The notes under the pieces are model-generated. The model was given only the letters and a program-made list of their open reading frames with translations, was not told the origin of the DNA and ran no database searches. The position numbers were made by a program, and so were the translations under genes. Shown piece after piece: positions 44,317 through 53,461 of a stretch of 64,000 nt of DNA (the first letter of the stretch is position 1; each line of letters starts with the position of its first letter). The DNA is from Streptomyces sp. NBC_00341 (GTDB lineage Bacteria > Actinomycetota > Actinomycetes > Streptomycetales > Streptomycetaceae), in assembly GCF_041435055.1 (NCBI RefSeq), contig NZ_CP108002.1, positions 6,324,001 to 6,388,000 on the forward strand. Reading direction: 5' to 3'.

Positions 44317-45192
44317 GTGCGTTTCATGGCACAGGCAGCAACGCAGGCGGCAGAGGCCGCGCAGGCGACCATCGGCGACAGCGAGTTCGACCGGGACACC
44401 GCCGTCACCCTCCGCGAGGAAGGCGTCTACGACGCCGAGCTCTCCGCCGGCTGGACGATCATCCGCGCCGTCAACGGCGGCTACCTGCTCGCGCTGCTCG
44501 GCCGCGCCCTCGGCGAGGCCCTCCCGCACCCGGACCCCCTCTCGGTCTCCGCGCACTACCTCACCGCGTCCGTCCCCGGGCCCGCGGTGATCCGCACCCA
44601 GGTCGTCCGGACCGGCCGCACCCTCTCCACCGGCGAGGCCTCCCTCTTCCAGTACGCGGACGACGGCACCGAGGTCGAACGCATCCGGGTCCTCGCCACC
44701 TACTGCGACCTGGACGCCCTGAGCGACGAGATCCGCACCACGGCGAAGGCGCCCGCCATCCCGCCCCGCGAACACTGCCTGGGCCCGAGCGACGGACCGG
44801 CCCCGATCCCCGGCAGCTCGGCCATCACCGAGCGGCTCGACATCAAGCTGGACCCGGCGACGATCGGCTGGGCCGTGGGGCAGCCGTCCGGCAAGGGCGA
44901 GATGCGAGGCTGGTTCGGGCTCGCGGACGGCCGCGACGCCGACCCGCTCTCGCTGCTGCTCACCGTCGACGCGCTGCCGCCGACCTCGTTCGAGCTGGGG
45001 CTCAAGGGCTGGACCCCGACCATCGAACTCACCACCCACATCCGCTGCCGCCCGGCCCCCGGCCCGCTCCGCGTCTCCATCACCACCCGCAACCTCGCGG
45101 GTGGCTTCCTGGAGGAGGACGCCGAGGTGTGGGACAGCGCCGACCGGCTGGTCGCCCAGTCCCGCCAGCTCGCCAAGGCCCCGCGCGGCTGA
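44317..45192 (+). CDS. Acyl-CoA thioesterase family protein (TesB-like double hotdog)
   Basis: A 291-residue cytoplasmic protein. Typical pieces are AGWTIIRAVNGGYLLALLGRAL, PLSVSAHYLTASVPGPAVI, TGEASLFQ and in the second half LLLTVDALPPTSF and TTHIRCRPAPGPLRV. The pattern is that of TesB-like thioesterases acting on acyl-CoA. A shorter start at the ATG 44326 (MAQAATQ) is also possible. Convergent with the hydrolase gene at 45266. Confidence 0.83.
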   Translation: MRFMAQAATQAAEAAQATIGDSEFDRDTAVTLREEGVYDAELSAGWTIIRAVNGGYLLALLGRALGEALPHPDPLSVSAHYLTASVPGPAVIRTQVVRTGRTLSTGEASLFQYADDGTEVERIRVLATYCDLDALSDEIRTTAKAPAIPPREHCLGPSDGPAPIPGSSAITERLDIKLDPATIGWAVGQPSGKGEMRGWFGLADGRDADPLSLLLTVDALPPTSFELGLKGWTPTIELTTHIRCRPAPGPLRVSITTRNLAGGFLEEDAEVWDSADRLVAQSRQLAKAPRG

Positions 45193-45215
45193 CCCGGACG
45201 CCAAGGCGCCCGCAC

Positions 45216-45246
45216 CGCCCGCCGCGCGCACGGCACGCGGCGGGCG
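45216..45246. terminator. Bidirectional hairpin between thioesterase and hydrolase genes
   Basis: 11-bp perfect inverted repeat CGCCCGCCGCG / CGCGGCGGGCG with a 9-nt loop between convergent genes. Confidence 0.7.
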
Positions 45247-45265
45247 TCATGGCGCTGTACGGGGA

Positions 45266-46111
45266 TCAGGGGTTCAGGGACGTCCGCAGGAAGCCGGTGA
45301 GCGCGGCGGTCAGTTCGGCCGGTGCGTCCTCCTGCACCAGATGCCCGGCGCCCTCGATGATCCGCAGCTCGGAGCCGGGCACGAGGGCGGCCAGTTCATG
45401 GCCGCGTTCGAGCGGGATCCAGGTGTCCTGTGCGCCCCAGCAGATCAGCACCGGCAGCTCGATCCCGCCGTAGCGGTGCTGGATCTCGTCGGTGAACCGC
45501 TGGTCGTTCTGGCTGATCTGCCGGTAGAAGGCGGGCTGTCCGGCCTCGGTGCACCAGGGCTCGACCAGCCGGTCCAGGACCGCCGGACGCAGCCCGGTGT
45601 GACTGGCCGAACTCACGTACTCGCGCACCAGGGCCCGGTGCAGCGCGGGCGGCAACTGCCCGAAGACCTCCGGGTGTCCGCCGAGCAGCCGGTAGGCGGG
45701 CGAGCCCCAGGGCGCCAGCGCCACCGGGTCCACCAGCGCCAGGCGGCGGTAGTGGGCGCCGTGCAGCAGATGGGCGCGCAGGGCGACGCAGCCGCCGAAG
45801 TCATGGGCGGCCACGGCGGGTTCGGCCAGCTCCCAGTGGCCCAGGAGTTCCGTGAGCACCCGGGCCTGTGAGCCGAGCGAGACGTCCTGGCCCTCGAACT
45901 GTGCGGAGGCGCCGTATCCGGGCAGGTCCCAGACGAAGACCCGGTGGTCCTGGGCCAGCGCGCGGGCCACCCCGCGCCAGACGTACGAGGAGAAGGGCGT
46001 CCCGTGCACCAGGACGACGGGCGGCGCCCCGGCCCGGCCCAGGGCGGCCCAGCGGACCTCCCCGGCGGAGCTGTGGAACGTGCGGTCCAGGATCCATGGG
46101 TCGTCGCTCAT
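45266..46111 (-). CDS. Alpha/beta hydrolase, Asp-nucleophile type, next to a TetR regulator
   Basis: A 281-residue hydrolase. VVLVHGTPFSSYVWRGVARAL gives the oxyanion motif, AVAAHDFGGCVALRA puts Asp at the nucleophile position and EGAGHLVQEDAPAEL carries the His. This is the haloalkane dehalogenase/epoxide hydrolase/fluoroacetate dehalogenase group. The TetR gene lies 39 nt upstream on the same strand, so they are probably one operon and the regulator may respond to the substrate or product. Confidence 0.87.
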   Translation of the reverse strand: MSDDPWILDRTFHSSAGEVRWAALGRAGAPPVVLVHGTPFSSYVWRGVARALAQDHRVFVWDLPGYGASAQFEGQDVSLGSQARVLTELLGHWELAEPAVAAHDFGGCVALRAHLLHGAHYRRLALVDPVALAPWGSPAYRLLGGHPEVFGQLPPALHRALVREYVSSASHTGLRPAVLDRLVEPWCTEAGQPAFYRQISQNDQRFTDEIQHRYGGIELPVLICWGAQDTWIPLERGHELAALVPGSELRIIEGAGHLVQEDAPAELTAALTGFLRTSLNP

Positions 46112-46150
46112 GTGCGCCAGCCTAGGGTCCGTCGTTCGGACCGGGCCGGG

Positions 46151-46777
46151 TCAGGGTGCGTCGTCCAGCCAGTGCAGCCGGCCGAGGGTGACCAGCCGTA
46201 GCCGGCGCCTGGCCACCTCGGCCACCGCCCGTCCGCCGTCCGGGCCCGCGTCCAGCAGCGCGGAGGCGGTGATCACCATGTGGTCGACGTAGAGGCCGCC
46301 CAGCATCAGTAGATCCTCCTCGCTCCAGCCCCGCGACTCCGGCTCCCCGGCGAGCGCCGCCGCCACCTCCTCGGTGAACAGCCGGAGCTGGGCTGCGATG
46401 GCCTCGCGGACCGGGCCGACCCCGCCGTGCTGCTCGCGGGCGATGAACCTGAAGTGGGCGGGCTGCTCGCGGACATGGCGCGCTATCAGTTCGACGCTGC
46501 GGTCGAGCCGGACCTCGCTGTCGCCGGTCTCGGCCAGGATCGCGCCGATCATTCCGTGCAGGCTGCCCAGCGTCTGCTCGACGAGAGCGACACCGAGCGC
46601 GGCGATGTCGTCGAAGTGCCGGTAGAAGGCCGTCGGTGTGACACCGCCCGCGCGGGTCACCTCGCGCAGCCCCAGGCTGCTCAGGCTCTGCTCCTCCAGC
46701 AGCCCGAGGGCGGCGTCCAGCAGTGCCTGACGCGTCTTGAGCTTCTTGGCCTGGCGGATACCGGCGGTGTGACTCAT
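46151..46777 (-). CDS. TetR family transcriptional regulator
   Basis: A 208-residue regulator. The N-terminal helix-turn-helix is TRQALLDAALGLLEEQSLSSLGLREVTRAGGVTPTAFYRHFDDI (written in parts: RQALLDAALGLL, SLGLREVTRAGGV, TPTAFYRHF), about residues 16-57. The ligand-binding half has HFRFIAREQHGGVGPVREAI, a pattern shared with fatty-acid regulators of the FabR/FasR type. An inverted repeat ACTGAC-AA-GTCAGT at 46831-46844, 54 nt upstream, is a candidate operator. Ligand not known. Confidence 0.88.
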   Translation of the reverse strand: MSHTAGIRQAKKLKTRQALLDAALGLLEEQSLSSLGLREVTRAGGVTPTAFYRHFDDIAALGVALVEQTLGSLHGMIGAILAETGDSEVRLDRSVELIARHVREQPAHFRFIAREQHGGVGPVREAIAAQLRLFTEEVAAALAGEPESRGWSEEDLLMLGGLYVDHMVITASALLDAGPDGGRAVAEVARRRLRLVTLGRLHWLDDAP

Positions 46778-46830
46778 GCCATTCAGTAAACAACTGTTCT
46801 CCGGGGCGGGGAAGAGGTGCGCGGGTCTAG

Positions 46831-46844
46831 ACTGACAAGTCAGT
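46831..46844. promoter_or_regulatory. Candidate TetR operator
   Basis: Perfect 6-bp inverted repeat ACTGAC-AA-GTCAGT between the TetR gene and the divergent small membrane-protein gene. Confidence 0.5.
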
Positions 46845-46879
46845 GAACACTCGTGCTCTCAACCGTGGAAAGGCCGGCC

Positions 46880-47041
46880 ATGATCGTCCTCGTCGTCGCC
46901 CTGCTCCTGCTGGGGATCGTGCTGGGAGCGGTGGCCCACATACCGCTGCCGCTGACTCTCGTCCTCGGCGCCCTCATCGGCTGTTGGCTGCTGGTCTTCG
47001 CCGTGCGCGAGCGCCTCGGCGCGCAGCGCCGGTCCCGGTGA
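46880..47041 (+). CDS. Small membrane protein, 53 residues
   Basis: MIVLVVALLLLGIVLGAVA and a second helix LTLVLGALIGCWLLVFAV, with a basic C-terminus (RERLGAQRRSR). The ATG at 46880 is preceded by GGAAAGG at 7 nt; a GTG nine codons upstream is less likely. No family recognised. Its gene ends 53 nt before the DUF4190-like gene. Confidence 0.65.
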   Translation: MIVLVVALLLLGIVLGAVAHIPLPLTLVLGALIGCWLLVFAVRERLGAQRRSR

Positions 47042-47094
47042 CGGACACCGCCGCCGCCCCGCCCCGCCGCATCCACCCCGAAGGAGTCCGCACC

Positions 47095-47490
47095 ATGACG
47101 CTCACCACACTCGGCCGCCGCTCCGGAACGGCGGACGGCACCGATCCTGGCGCCCCCGCTCCCGCCCCTGCTCCCGCTCCCGCCGCGACGTCCGCCGGCC
47201 CGACCTCCGACGCCCCGGTCCGGTCCACGCGGTCCAGCCGGTCCAGCCGGTCCAGCCGGGACGCCGACGCCCTCGCGGTCGCCTCTTTCGTCCTCGGGCT
47301 CGTCGGACTGCTGGTGATGAACATCCTGCTGGGCCCGGCGGCCATCGTGATGGCGGTCATCGCCCTGGCCCGGTCCACCGCTCGCAGGGGCCGCGCCCTG
47401 CTGGGGCTCGCGCTCGGCGTCGCCGACCTGGTGGTCCTGGCCTTCCTCGTCACCGGGAACGGCGCTGTCGGCTGGAGTTTCAGCGGCTGA
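47095..47490 (+). CDS. DUF4190-type membrane protein
   Basis: A 131-residue protein. The first 60 residues are a disordered Ala/Pro tract followed by Ser-Arg repeats (RSSRSSRSSR, from the 9-bp DNA repeat GGTCCAGCC at 47231-47257). Two helices follow: ALAVASFVLGLVGLLVMNILLGPAA and LGLALGVADLVVLAFLV, the DUF4190 pattern. GAAGGAG lies 8 nt before the ATG. Function unknown. Confidence 0.75.
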   Translation: MTLTTLGRRSGTADGTDPGAPAPAPAPAPAATSAGPTSDAPVRSTRSSRSSRSSRDADALAVASFVLGLVGLLVMNILLGPAAIVMAVIALARSTARRGRALLGLALGVADLVVLAFLVTGNGAVGWSFSG

Positions 47491-47525
47491 CACAGGGCGA
47501 TTCCGGTGCGGGGGGCATCGAAATA

Positions 47526-47565
47526 GCGGTGCGCGGGCGGCGATTCCGCGGTGCGCGGGCGGCGA
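47526..47565. repeat. 18-bp direct repeat
   Basis: GCGGTGCGCGGGCGGCGA at 47526-47543 and again at 47548-47565, a 22-bp period, just upstream of the cysteine desulfurase promoter. Confidence 0.75.
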
Positions 47566-47619
47566 GGTGCCATGCGCCCGCCCGGCGCCCCGCCGCAGGC
47601 TCGTAGAATCGAGCCCACC

Positions 47620-48789
47620 ATGGCTTACCTCGACCACGCCGCGACCACCCCGATGCTTCCGGAAGCGATCGCGGCGATGACCGCCCAGCTCGCTGCCACC
47701 GGCAACGCGTCCTCCCTGCACGCCGCCGGGCGCCGGGCCCGCCGTACCGTCGAGGAGTCCAGAGAGACCCTCGCCGACGCCCTCGGCGCACGCCCCAGCG
47801 AGGTGGTGTTCACCTCCGGCGGCACCGAAGCGGACAACCTCGCGGTGAAGGGCCTGTACTGGGCCCGCCGCGACGCCGACCCCCGCCGCACGCGGGTGCT
47901 GGCCAGCCCCGTCGAGCACCACGCGGTGCTCGACGCCGTGGACTGGCTGGCCGAGCACGAGGGCGCGACCGTCGAATACCTTCCCGTCGACCGTTACGGG
48001 CGGGTCCACCCGGACGCGCTGCGCGAGGCGCTGGTCCGTCACCCCGACGACGTCGCGATGATCACCGTGATGTGGGCCAACAACGAGATCGGCACCATCA
48101 TGCCGGTACGTGAACTGGCTTCAGTGGCGCGCGAGTTCGATGTGCCCATGCACGCCGACGCGGTGCAGGCCTTCGGCCAGCTGGAAGTCGACTTCGCCCG
48201 TTCGGGACTGGCCGCGATGACCGTCAGCGCACACAAGATCGGCGGCCCGTTCGGCGTCGGCGCACTGCTGCTCGGCCGCGACCACACCCCCGTACCCGTG
48301 CTGCACGGCGGCGGGCAGGAGCGCCATGTGCGCTCCGGCACCCTCGATGTGCCCGGGGTCGCCTCGTTCGCCGTCGCGGGGCGGCTCGCCGCCGACGGGC
48401 GCGAGGGCTTCGCCCGGGAGACCGGGGGCCTGCGCGACCAGCTGGTCGCGGCCGTGCTGGCGGAGGTCCCGGACGCTCTCCTCGGCGGCGACCCGGCCCC
48501 CGGCGGGCGGCTCCCGGCCAACGCGCACTTCACGTTCCCCGGCTGCGAGGGCGACTCCCTCCTGCTGCTGCTGGACGCCCAGGGCATCGAGTGCTCGACC
48601 GGCTCCGCCTGCACGGCCGGGATCGCCCAGCCCAGCCACGTGCTGCTCGCCACCGGTACAGAGCCGGACCTGGCGCGCGGCACCCTGCGCTTCTCGCTCG
48701 GCCACACCACGACCAAGCAGGACATCGACGAGGTGGCGCGGGCGATCGGCCCGGCGGTGGAACGGGCCAGGACGGCCGGACTCAGCTGA
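47620..48789 (+). CDS. Cysteine desulfurase (NifS/IscS family)
   Basis: PLP enzyme that takes sulfur from cysteine as a persulfide. The 389-residue chain has [14 protein letters not shown] at the start, [49 protein letters not shown] (PLP Lys) and STGSACTAG (catalytic Cys). TAGAAT at 47604-47609 is a likely -10. Two genes downstream is mnmA, whose 2-thiouridine reaction needs exactly this persulfide sulfur, so tRNA thiolation is the best guess for its main job. Confidence 0.95.
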   Translation: MAYLDHAATTPMLPEAIAAMTAQLAATGNASSLHAAGRRARRTVEESRETLADALGARPSEVVFTSGGTEADNLAVKGLYWARRDADPRRTRVLASPVEHHAVLDAVDWLAEHEGATVEYLPVDRYGRVHPDALREALVRHPDDVAMITVMWANNEIGTIMPVRELASVAREFDVPMHADAVQAFGQLEVDFARSGLAAMTVSAHKIGGPFGVGALLLGRDHTPVPVLHGGGQERHVRSGTLDVPGVASFAVAGRLAADGREGFARETGGLRDQLVAAVLAEVPDALLGGDPAPGGRLPANAHFTFPGCEGDSLLLLLDAQGIECSTGSACTAGIAQPSHVLLATGTEPDLARGTLRFSLGHTTTKQDIDEVARAIGPAVERARTAGLS

Positions 48790-48798
48790 ACGCCGGCG

Positions 48799-48818
48799 GC
48801 CCGGCCTCTGCGCCGGGC
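48799..48818. terminator. Small hairpin between convergent genes
   Basis: 7-bp inverted repeat GCCCGGC / GCCGGGC with a 6-nt loop, between the desulfurase and amidase genes. Confidence 0.45.
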
Positions 48819-48860
48819 TGCCCGCACCGGCTTCGGGTACCCCGGCGCCCTTCTCGTACC

Positions 48861-49523
48861 TCAGCGCCGCGCCGCCCGCACCAGCTTCATGTAGCGGTCC
48901 CAGTCCCAGCCCTTGCCCGGGTCCGTGTGATCGGCGCCCGGCACCTCCACGTGCCCGATGACGTGCTTCCGGTCCACCGGTATCCCGTACCGCCCGCATA
49001 TCGCGGCGGTCAGCCGGGCGGACGCCGCGTACATCGCCGCGGTGAAGTCCTGCGGGCGGTCCACGAAGCCCTCGTGCTCGATACCGACGCTGCGTTCGTT
49101 GTACGAGCGGTTGCCCGCGTGGAACGCCACGTCCAGCTCGCGGATCATCTGCTCCACATGACCGTCCTTGCGCACCACGTAGTGCGCCGCCGCCCCGTGC
49201 CGGGGGTCCTGGAAGACCCTGACGGCGCTCTGGAAGCTGCCTTGCGTGACATGGATGACGACCCGGTCGATGCCGTAGTCGTCGGGGCGGTCCGCCCGCC
49301 GCCAGTTCGACGGGGACGCCGCCGTCCACCGGGCCCGCGCGTAGTCCACCTCGCCGGGTGTACGGGGCTTCTCCACGCCCGGCAGCCGCCACCAGGCACG
49401 TTTCAGCTGGTCCCGGGCGAGCGCCGCCGTGCCGGCCGCCGTGACGGCGCCACCGATCAGCACCGAACGCCGGCTGATGCCGGTGCCGGAGCCCTCGGCG
49501 CCTGTCGTGCCCTTCGTCCCCAT
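48861..49523 (-). CDS. Tat-exported N-acetylmuramoyl-L-alanine amidase (amidase_2)
   Basis: A 220-residue peptidoglycan hydrolase. Twin-arginine signal [16 protein letters not shown] at about residues 16-31. The amidase_2 domain (about 80-205) has [25 protein letters not shown]-like [32 protein letters not shown] and [14 protein letters not shown], giving the Zn ligands (His in VIH, His in GADH and Asp in TDPG) and the catalytic Glu. It cleaves the lactyl-Ala bond outside the membrane. Divergent from mnmA. Confidence 0.9.
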   Translation of the reverse strand: MGTKGTTGAEGSGTGISRRSVLIGGAVTAAGTAALARDQLKRAWWRLPGVEKPRTPGEVDYARARWTAASPSNWRRADRPDDYGIDRVVIHVTQGSFQSAVRVFQDPRHGAAAHYVVRKDGHVEQMIRELDVAFHAGNRSYNERSVGIEHEGFVDRPQDFTAAMYAASARLTAAICGRYGIPVDRKHVIGHVEVPGADHTDPGKGWDWDRYMKLVRAARR

Positions 49524-49584
49524 GTCGTCGACAACGCATATCCATGAGCGTTCGGTTCCCGGGGCCCCGTACCCTGGTGGAGCT

Positions 49585-50715
49585 ATGACTCAGACTTCCC
49601 AGCGCCCCCTCCGTGTCCTCGCCGCCATGTCGGGCGGGGTCGACTCCGCCGTCGCCGCGGCCCGCGCCGCAGAGGCTGGCCACGACGTGACCGGTGTGCA
49701 CCTCGCCCTCTCCGCGAACCCGCAGTCCTTCCGGACCGGGGCCCGGGGCTGTTGCACCATCGAGGACTCCCGCGACGCCCGCCGCGCCGCGGACGTCATC
49801 GGCATCCCCTTCTACGTCTGGGACCTGGCGGAACGCTTCCGCGAGGACGTCGTGGAGGACTTCGTCGCGGAGTACGAGGCCGGCCGCACCCCCAACCCCT
49901 GCCTGCGCTGCAACGAGAAGATCAAGTTCGCCGCGCTGCTCGACAAGGCCCTCGCCCTGGGCTTCGACGCGGTCTGCACCGGCCACTACGCCACGGTCGT
50001 GCTCGCCGCCGACGGCAGCCGCGAGCTGCACCGCGCCTCCGACATGGCCAAGGACCAGAGCTATGTGCTGGGCGTCCTGGACGAGCGCCAGCTCGCCCAC
50101 GCCATGTTCCCGCTCGGTGACACCCTCACCACCAAGGACGAGATCCGCGCGGAGGCCGAGCGCCGGGGTCTGGCCGTCGCCAAGAAGCCCGACAGCCACG
50201 ACATCTGCTTCATCGCCGACGGCGACACCCAGGGCTTCCTGGCCGACCGTCTCGGCGGCACGGCGGAGGGCGACATCCTCGACGAGTCCGGTACGAAGCT
50301 CGGCACCCACGAGGGCGCCTTCGGCTTCACCATCGGCCAGCGCAAGGGCCTGCGCATCGGCCACCCCGCGCCCGACGGCAAGCCGCGCTACGTCCTGGAC
50401 ATCTCCCCGGTGAACAACACGGTGACGGTCGGCCCCGTCGAGGCCCTCGACGTGACCGCCCTCACCGCGATCAAGCCCCGCTGGTGCGGCACCCCGCCGT
50501 CCGGCCCCGGCACGTACACCGCCCAGCTGCGCGCCCACGGCGGCGAGACCGAGGTGAGCGCCGAACTGCTCGACGGCACCCTCAACGTCGCCTTCACCGA
50601 GCCGGTGCGGGGCGTGGCCCCGGGTCAGGCGGTCGTGCTGTACGACGGGACGCGCGTGGTCGGGTCGGCCACGATCGCGACGACGGTACGGCGGGAGACG
50701 GCGGCGGCGGGCTGA
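49585..50715 (+). CDS. mnmA: tRNA-specific 2-thiouridylase
   Basis: Makes 2-thiouridine at wobble U34 of Lys, Glu and Gln tRNAs. The 376-residue chain has the P-loop [13 protein letters not shown], the first catalytic Cys in [12 protein letters not shown] and the second in PDSHDICFI, then [12 protein letters not shown] 49585 is preceded by GGTGGAG. Sulfur probably comes from the desulfurase encoded 0.8 kb upstream. Confidence 0.96.
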   Translation: MTQTSQRPLRVLAAMSGGVDSAVAAARAAEAGHDVTGVHLALSANPQSFRTGARGCCTIEDSRDARRAADVIGIPFYVWDLAERFREDVVEDFVAEYEAGRTPNPCLRCNEKIKFAALLDKALALGFDAVCTGHYATVVLAADGSRELHRASDMAKDQSYVLGVLDERQLAHAMFPLGDTLTTKDEIRAEAERRGLAVAKKPDSHDICFIADGDTQGFLADRLGGTAEGDILDESGTKLGTHEGAFGFTIGQRKGLRIGHPAPDGKPRYVLDISPVNNTVTVGPVEALDVTALTAIKPRWCGTPPSGPGTYTAQLRAHGGETEVSAELLDGTLNVAFTEPVRGVAPGQAVVLYDGTRVVGSATIATTVRRETAAAG

Positions 50716-50815
50716 CGGGCCGCCGAACGTCCGTACCCCGCGCGGATACGCCCGACCCCTGTACGGGCGTGGCCGCGCGGAGTGCTCCGGGCCCCGGCGT
50801 AGACGGCGTGCGGCG

Positions 50816-51616
50816 TCAGGAAGCCTGGCCCGCGTACACGTCGCGGGTGAAGAACTCCGCCAGCACCGGCGCGATCACCTGCGGTGCCAGCTCCCGGGCC
50901 TGGCCCGTCAGCGTGCGGTGGCGGCCCCGGGGGAGGGCGTCCGCCAGTTCCTGGCTCGCCGCCCTCGCGGTGTCCGGGCTGAAACCGCCGCCGACCACCA
51001 GGGTCCGGGCCGTGACGGAGGCGAACCGCCCGGCCGGCACCGCGCCGTCGCCGAGCAACGCGTCGTCGTACGCCAGGGTGTGCGCCACGGACTCCAGGCT
51101 GCGCCACAGCGGCGCACTCCGCATCCTGGCGATCAGATCGGCCGGGACGCCCGTCACGCTGAGGAACAGCTCCACCGCCCCGTCCCGGTCCCCGGCGGAC
51201 AGCAGCCGGTGCAGCCGGGCCGTGCAGTCCGCCTTGAACAGCAGACCGGCCGGCCCTGGGGTGTACGGCGGCTCGTACACCGCGAGCAGGTCGACGGGGA
51301 GCCCGGCGGCCTGCGCCTCCAGGGCCAGCGCGCCGCCGGTCCCGGCGCCGAACACCGAGGGGCGGCCGCCGACCGCCTCGACGACCGCGCCCAGGTCCTC
51401 GATCTCGCGCGCCACCGCGTACGGCGCGCGGTCACCGCTGTCGCCCCGGCCCCGCCTGTCGTAGGTGACCACATGGAAACGGGGCGCCAACAGGCGTGCC
51501 AGCGGGGCCTCGGTCGCGGCCGTGGCCAGGGCCCCGCCCACCAGGATCACCGGCGGTCCTTCACCCCGGCGCCGGTACGCGATCAGGGTGCCGTCGCGGG
51601 AGAGTGTCTTGTCCAT
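50816..51616 (-). CDS. Alpha/beta hydrolase-fold protein lacking nucleophile and histidine (probable pseudo-hydrolase)
   Basis: A 266-residue protein with a clear alpha/beta-hydrolase fold: VILVGGALATAATEAPLARLL, VVTYDRRGRGDSGDRAPYA and TLVVGGGFSPDTA. At the nucleophile elbow, where relatives have G-x-S-x-G, it reads FGAGTGGALALE, with Gly in the Ser position. At the C-terminus, where catalytic His is expected, it reads TLTGQARELAPQVIAPVLAEFF. Both catalytic residues therefore appear lost while the fold is kept. It may bind a small molecule or protein. Convergent with mnmA. Confidence 0.8.
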   Translation of the reverse strand: MDKTLSRDGTLIAYRRRGEGPPVILVGGALATAATEAPLARLLAPRFHVVTYDRRGRGDSGDRAPYAVAREIEDLGAVVEAVGGRPSVFGAGTGGALALEAQAAGLPVDLLAVYEPPYTPGPAGLLFKADCTARLHRLLSAGDRDGAVELFLSVTGVPADLIARMRSAPLWRSLESVAHTLAYDDALLGDGAVPAGRFASVTARTLVVGGGFSPDTARAASQELADALPRGRHRTLTGQARELAPQVIAPVLAEFFTRDVYAGQAS

Positions 51617-51732
51617 GTGAAGGTGGACTGCGGGGCGCCAGGAAACTCATCGCCCGGAGCGAGAAGTTTCTGAACTTTCTCTCCGCACCTGATCACAGGG
51701 GTTGTTGAGCTGTGCCGACCTCCGCTCCGGCT

Positions 51733-52068
51733 TCAGTCCGCGACCGCCTCGGTGTCGTAGAAGCAGAAGTGGTCCTTGATCGCGGCGACTTCCTCCTTCG
51801 GCTCCGGGTACGCCCAGACCAGGTCCGCCGCGTCCGGCAGCGACCAGTAGGAGGCATCCCCCTTGAACGGGCAGTGGGTCCGGGTGTCGGAGGCCGTCAG
51901 CAACTCGGTGCGGACGTCCTCGGGCGGCAGGTAGTACCGCACCGGACAGCCGGTCTCGCGCAGGACGAGCGGGCGCCGGCTCTCCGCAAGAGTTACGCCG
52001 TCGCGGATCACGCGCACGTGCTCTGCGGCGGGCTCCACGGTGATGAGGTGTCCTCGGGTGGCAGTCAT
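51733..52068 (-). CDS. DUF427 domain protein
   Basis: A 111-residue protein filling one DUF427 domain: VRVIRDGVTLAESRRPLVLRE, PVRYYLPPEDV, THCPFKGDASYWSL, VWAYPEPKEE and IKDHFCFY. The conserved HCPFKG and the C-terminal aromatic/Glu pattern are intact. Function of the family is unknown. ATG 52068 begins at the domain. Divergent from the LOG gene with 77 nt between starts. Confidence 0.88.
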   Translation of the reverse strand: MTATRGHLITVEPAAEHVRVIRDGVTLAESRRPLVLRETGCPVRYYLPPEDVRTELLTASDTRTHCPFKGDASYWSLPDAADLVWAYPEPKEEVAAIKDHFCFYDTEAVAD

Positions 52069-52132
52069 GTGTGGTTCAGCGGCGGGGCACGCCCGTTTCT
52101 TCCCCGGCGGCACGGCTGTCGGTGGCGGGTTC

Positions 52133-52145
52133 TACGGTGGAGGCC
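52133..52145 (+). promoter_or_regulatory. Possible leaderless promoter of the LOG gene
   Basis: TACGGT at 52133-52138, 7 nt before ATG 52146. GGAGG lies in between, so a leadered reading cannot be excluded. Confidence 0.35.
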
Positions 52146-52685
52146 ATGAACATCTGCGTATTCCTCTCCGCCGCCGACCTCGACGAGCGCTACACCCGGC
52201 CCGCCCGCGAATTCGCCGAACTGATCGGCCGCGGCGGACACACCCTGGTCTGGGGCGGCTCGGAGAGCGGGCTGATGAAGGTCGTGGCCGACGGGGTGCA
52301 GGAGTCGGGCGGGAAGCTGGTCGGGGTCTCGGTGGACTTCCTGGCCGCGAAGGCCCGTACCAACGCGGACGAGATGGTGATCGCGCGTGACCTCGCGGAG
52401 CGCAAGGCGCTCCTCCTGGAGAAGTCCGACGCCGTCGTGATCATGGTGGGCGGCACCGGCACCCTCGACGAGGCGACCGAGATCCTGGAGCTCAAGAAGC
52501 ACGGCAAGCACACCAAGCCGGTCGTGCTGCTCAACACGGCGGGCTTCTACGACGGACTGCGCCAGCAGTTCCAGCGTATGGAGGACGAGGGCTTCCTGCC
52601 GCTCCCGCTGACCGACCTGGTGTTCTTCGCCAAGGACGGCGTGGGCGCCCTGGCCTACCTGGAGGAGTGGTCCGGCCTGCAGTGA
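52146..52685 (+). CDS. LOG-family protein (TIGR00730 Rossmann fold)
   Basis: A 179-residue protein related to cytokinin nucleoside 5'-monophosphate phosphoribohydrolases. TLVWGGSESGLMKVVADGV, DLAERKALLLEKSDA (the R-K of the family) and IMVGGTGTLDEATEI (GGxGTxxE catalytic motif) are present. It probably hydrolyses a nucleoside monophosphate to base and ribose 5-phosphate. The natural substrate in bacteria is not settled. Confidence 0.88.
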   Translation: MNICVFLSAADLDERYTRPAREFAELIGRGGHTLVWGGSESGLMKVVADGVQESGGKLVGVSVDFLAAKARTNADEMVIARDLAERKALLLEKSDAVVIMVGGTGTLDEATEILELKKHGKHTKPVVLLNTAGFYDGLRQQFQRMEDEGFLPLPLTDLVFFAKDGVGALAYLEEWSGLQ

Positions 52686-52737
52686 TGTGCCCCTTGTGAC
52701 GTGAGGAGAGCGCCGTGACGGGTGCGACGATGGGGGC

Positions 52738-53427
52738 ATGTCCACTCACCTCATCACCGGCGCCGGTTCCGGCATCGGCGCAGCAGTCGCCCGCCGTCTC
52801 ACCGAGCGCGGCGACGACCTCGTCCTCCTGGCCCGCGACGCGGGCCGCGCCAGGGAACTCGCCGCGCTGCACCCCGGCGCCCGCACGATCGTCGGGGACC
52901 TCGCCAACCCGGACCGGCTCTCCTGGGCCTTCGCCCAGCAGCCGGTGCCGGAGCGGCTCGACTCACTGATGCACATCGCGGGCGTCGTCGAGCTCGGCCA
53001 GGTCGGGGAGCTCACGCCCAAGGCCTGGCACGCCCAGCTCAACGCCAACCTGGTGGCCCCGGCCGAGCTCACCCGGCTCTTCCTGCCGCAGCTGCGCGTC
53101 GCACAGGGCCACGTCCTCTTCGTCAACTCCGGCGCCGGGCTCGCCGCGAGCGCCGGCTGGAGCGCCTACGCGGCGAGCAAGCACGGGCTGAAGGCGCTGG
53201 CCGACTCGCTGCGCCAGGAGGAGCACGGCAACGGGGTCCGGGTGACCACCGTCTACCCCGGGCGCACCGCGAGCCCCATGCAGGCCAAGGTCCACCAGCA
53301 GGAGGGCAAGGAGTACGACGCCGAGCGCTGGATCGACCCGGAGTCCATCGCCACCACCATCCTGATGGCGATCGACCTGCCGCGCGACGCCGAGGTCAAC
53401 GACCTCACGGTGCGCCCCGGCCGCTGA
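52738..53427 (+). CDS. Short-chain dehydrogenase/reductase
   Basis: A 229-residue NAD(P)-dependent oxidoreductase. LITGAGSGIGAAVARRL binds the cofactor, the early Arg/basic residues (ARDAGRAREL) suggest NADP(H), FVNSGAGLAASAGWSAYAASKHGLKAL holds the catalytic Ser and YxxxK (YAASK), and VYPGRTASPM closes the pocket. Substrate unknown. Same strand as its neighbours with short gaps (52 and 34 nt). Confidence 0.92.
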   Translation: MSTHLITGAGSGIGAAVARRLTERGDDLVLLARDAGRARELAALHPGARTIVGDLANPDRLSWAFAQQPVPERLDSLMHIAGVVELGQVGELTPKAWHAQLNANLVAPAELTRLFLPQLRVAQGHVLFVNSGAGLAASAGWSAYAASKHGLKALADSLRQEEHGNGVRVTTVYPGRTASPMQAKVHQQEGKEYDAERWIDPESIATTILMAIDLPRDAEVNDLTVRPGR

Positions 53428-53449
53428 CGGCGCGGGCCCGCGACGGCCG

Positions 53450-53461
53450 TAGGCTTCCCGC
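53450..53461 (+). promoter_or_regulatory. Possible leaderless promoter of the MetE-like gene
   Basis: TAGGCT at 53450-53455, 6 nt before GTG 53462, with no Shine-Dalgarno. Confidence 0.45.
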
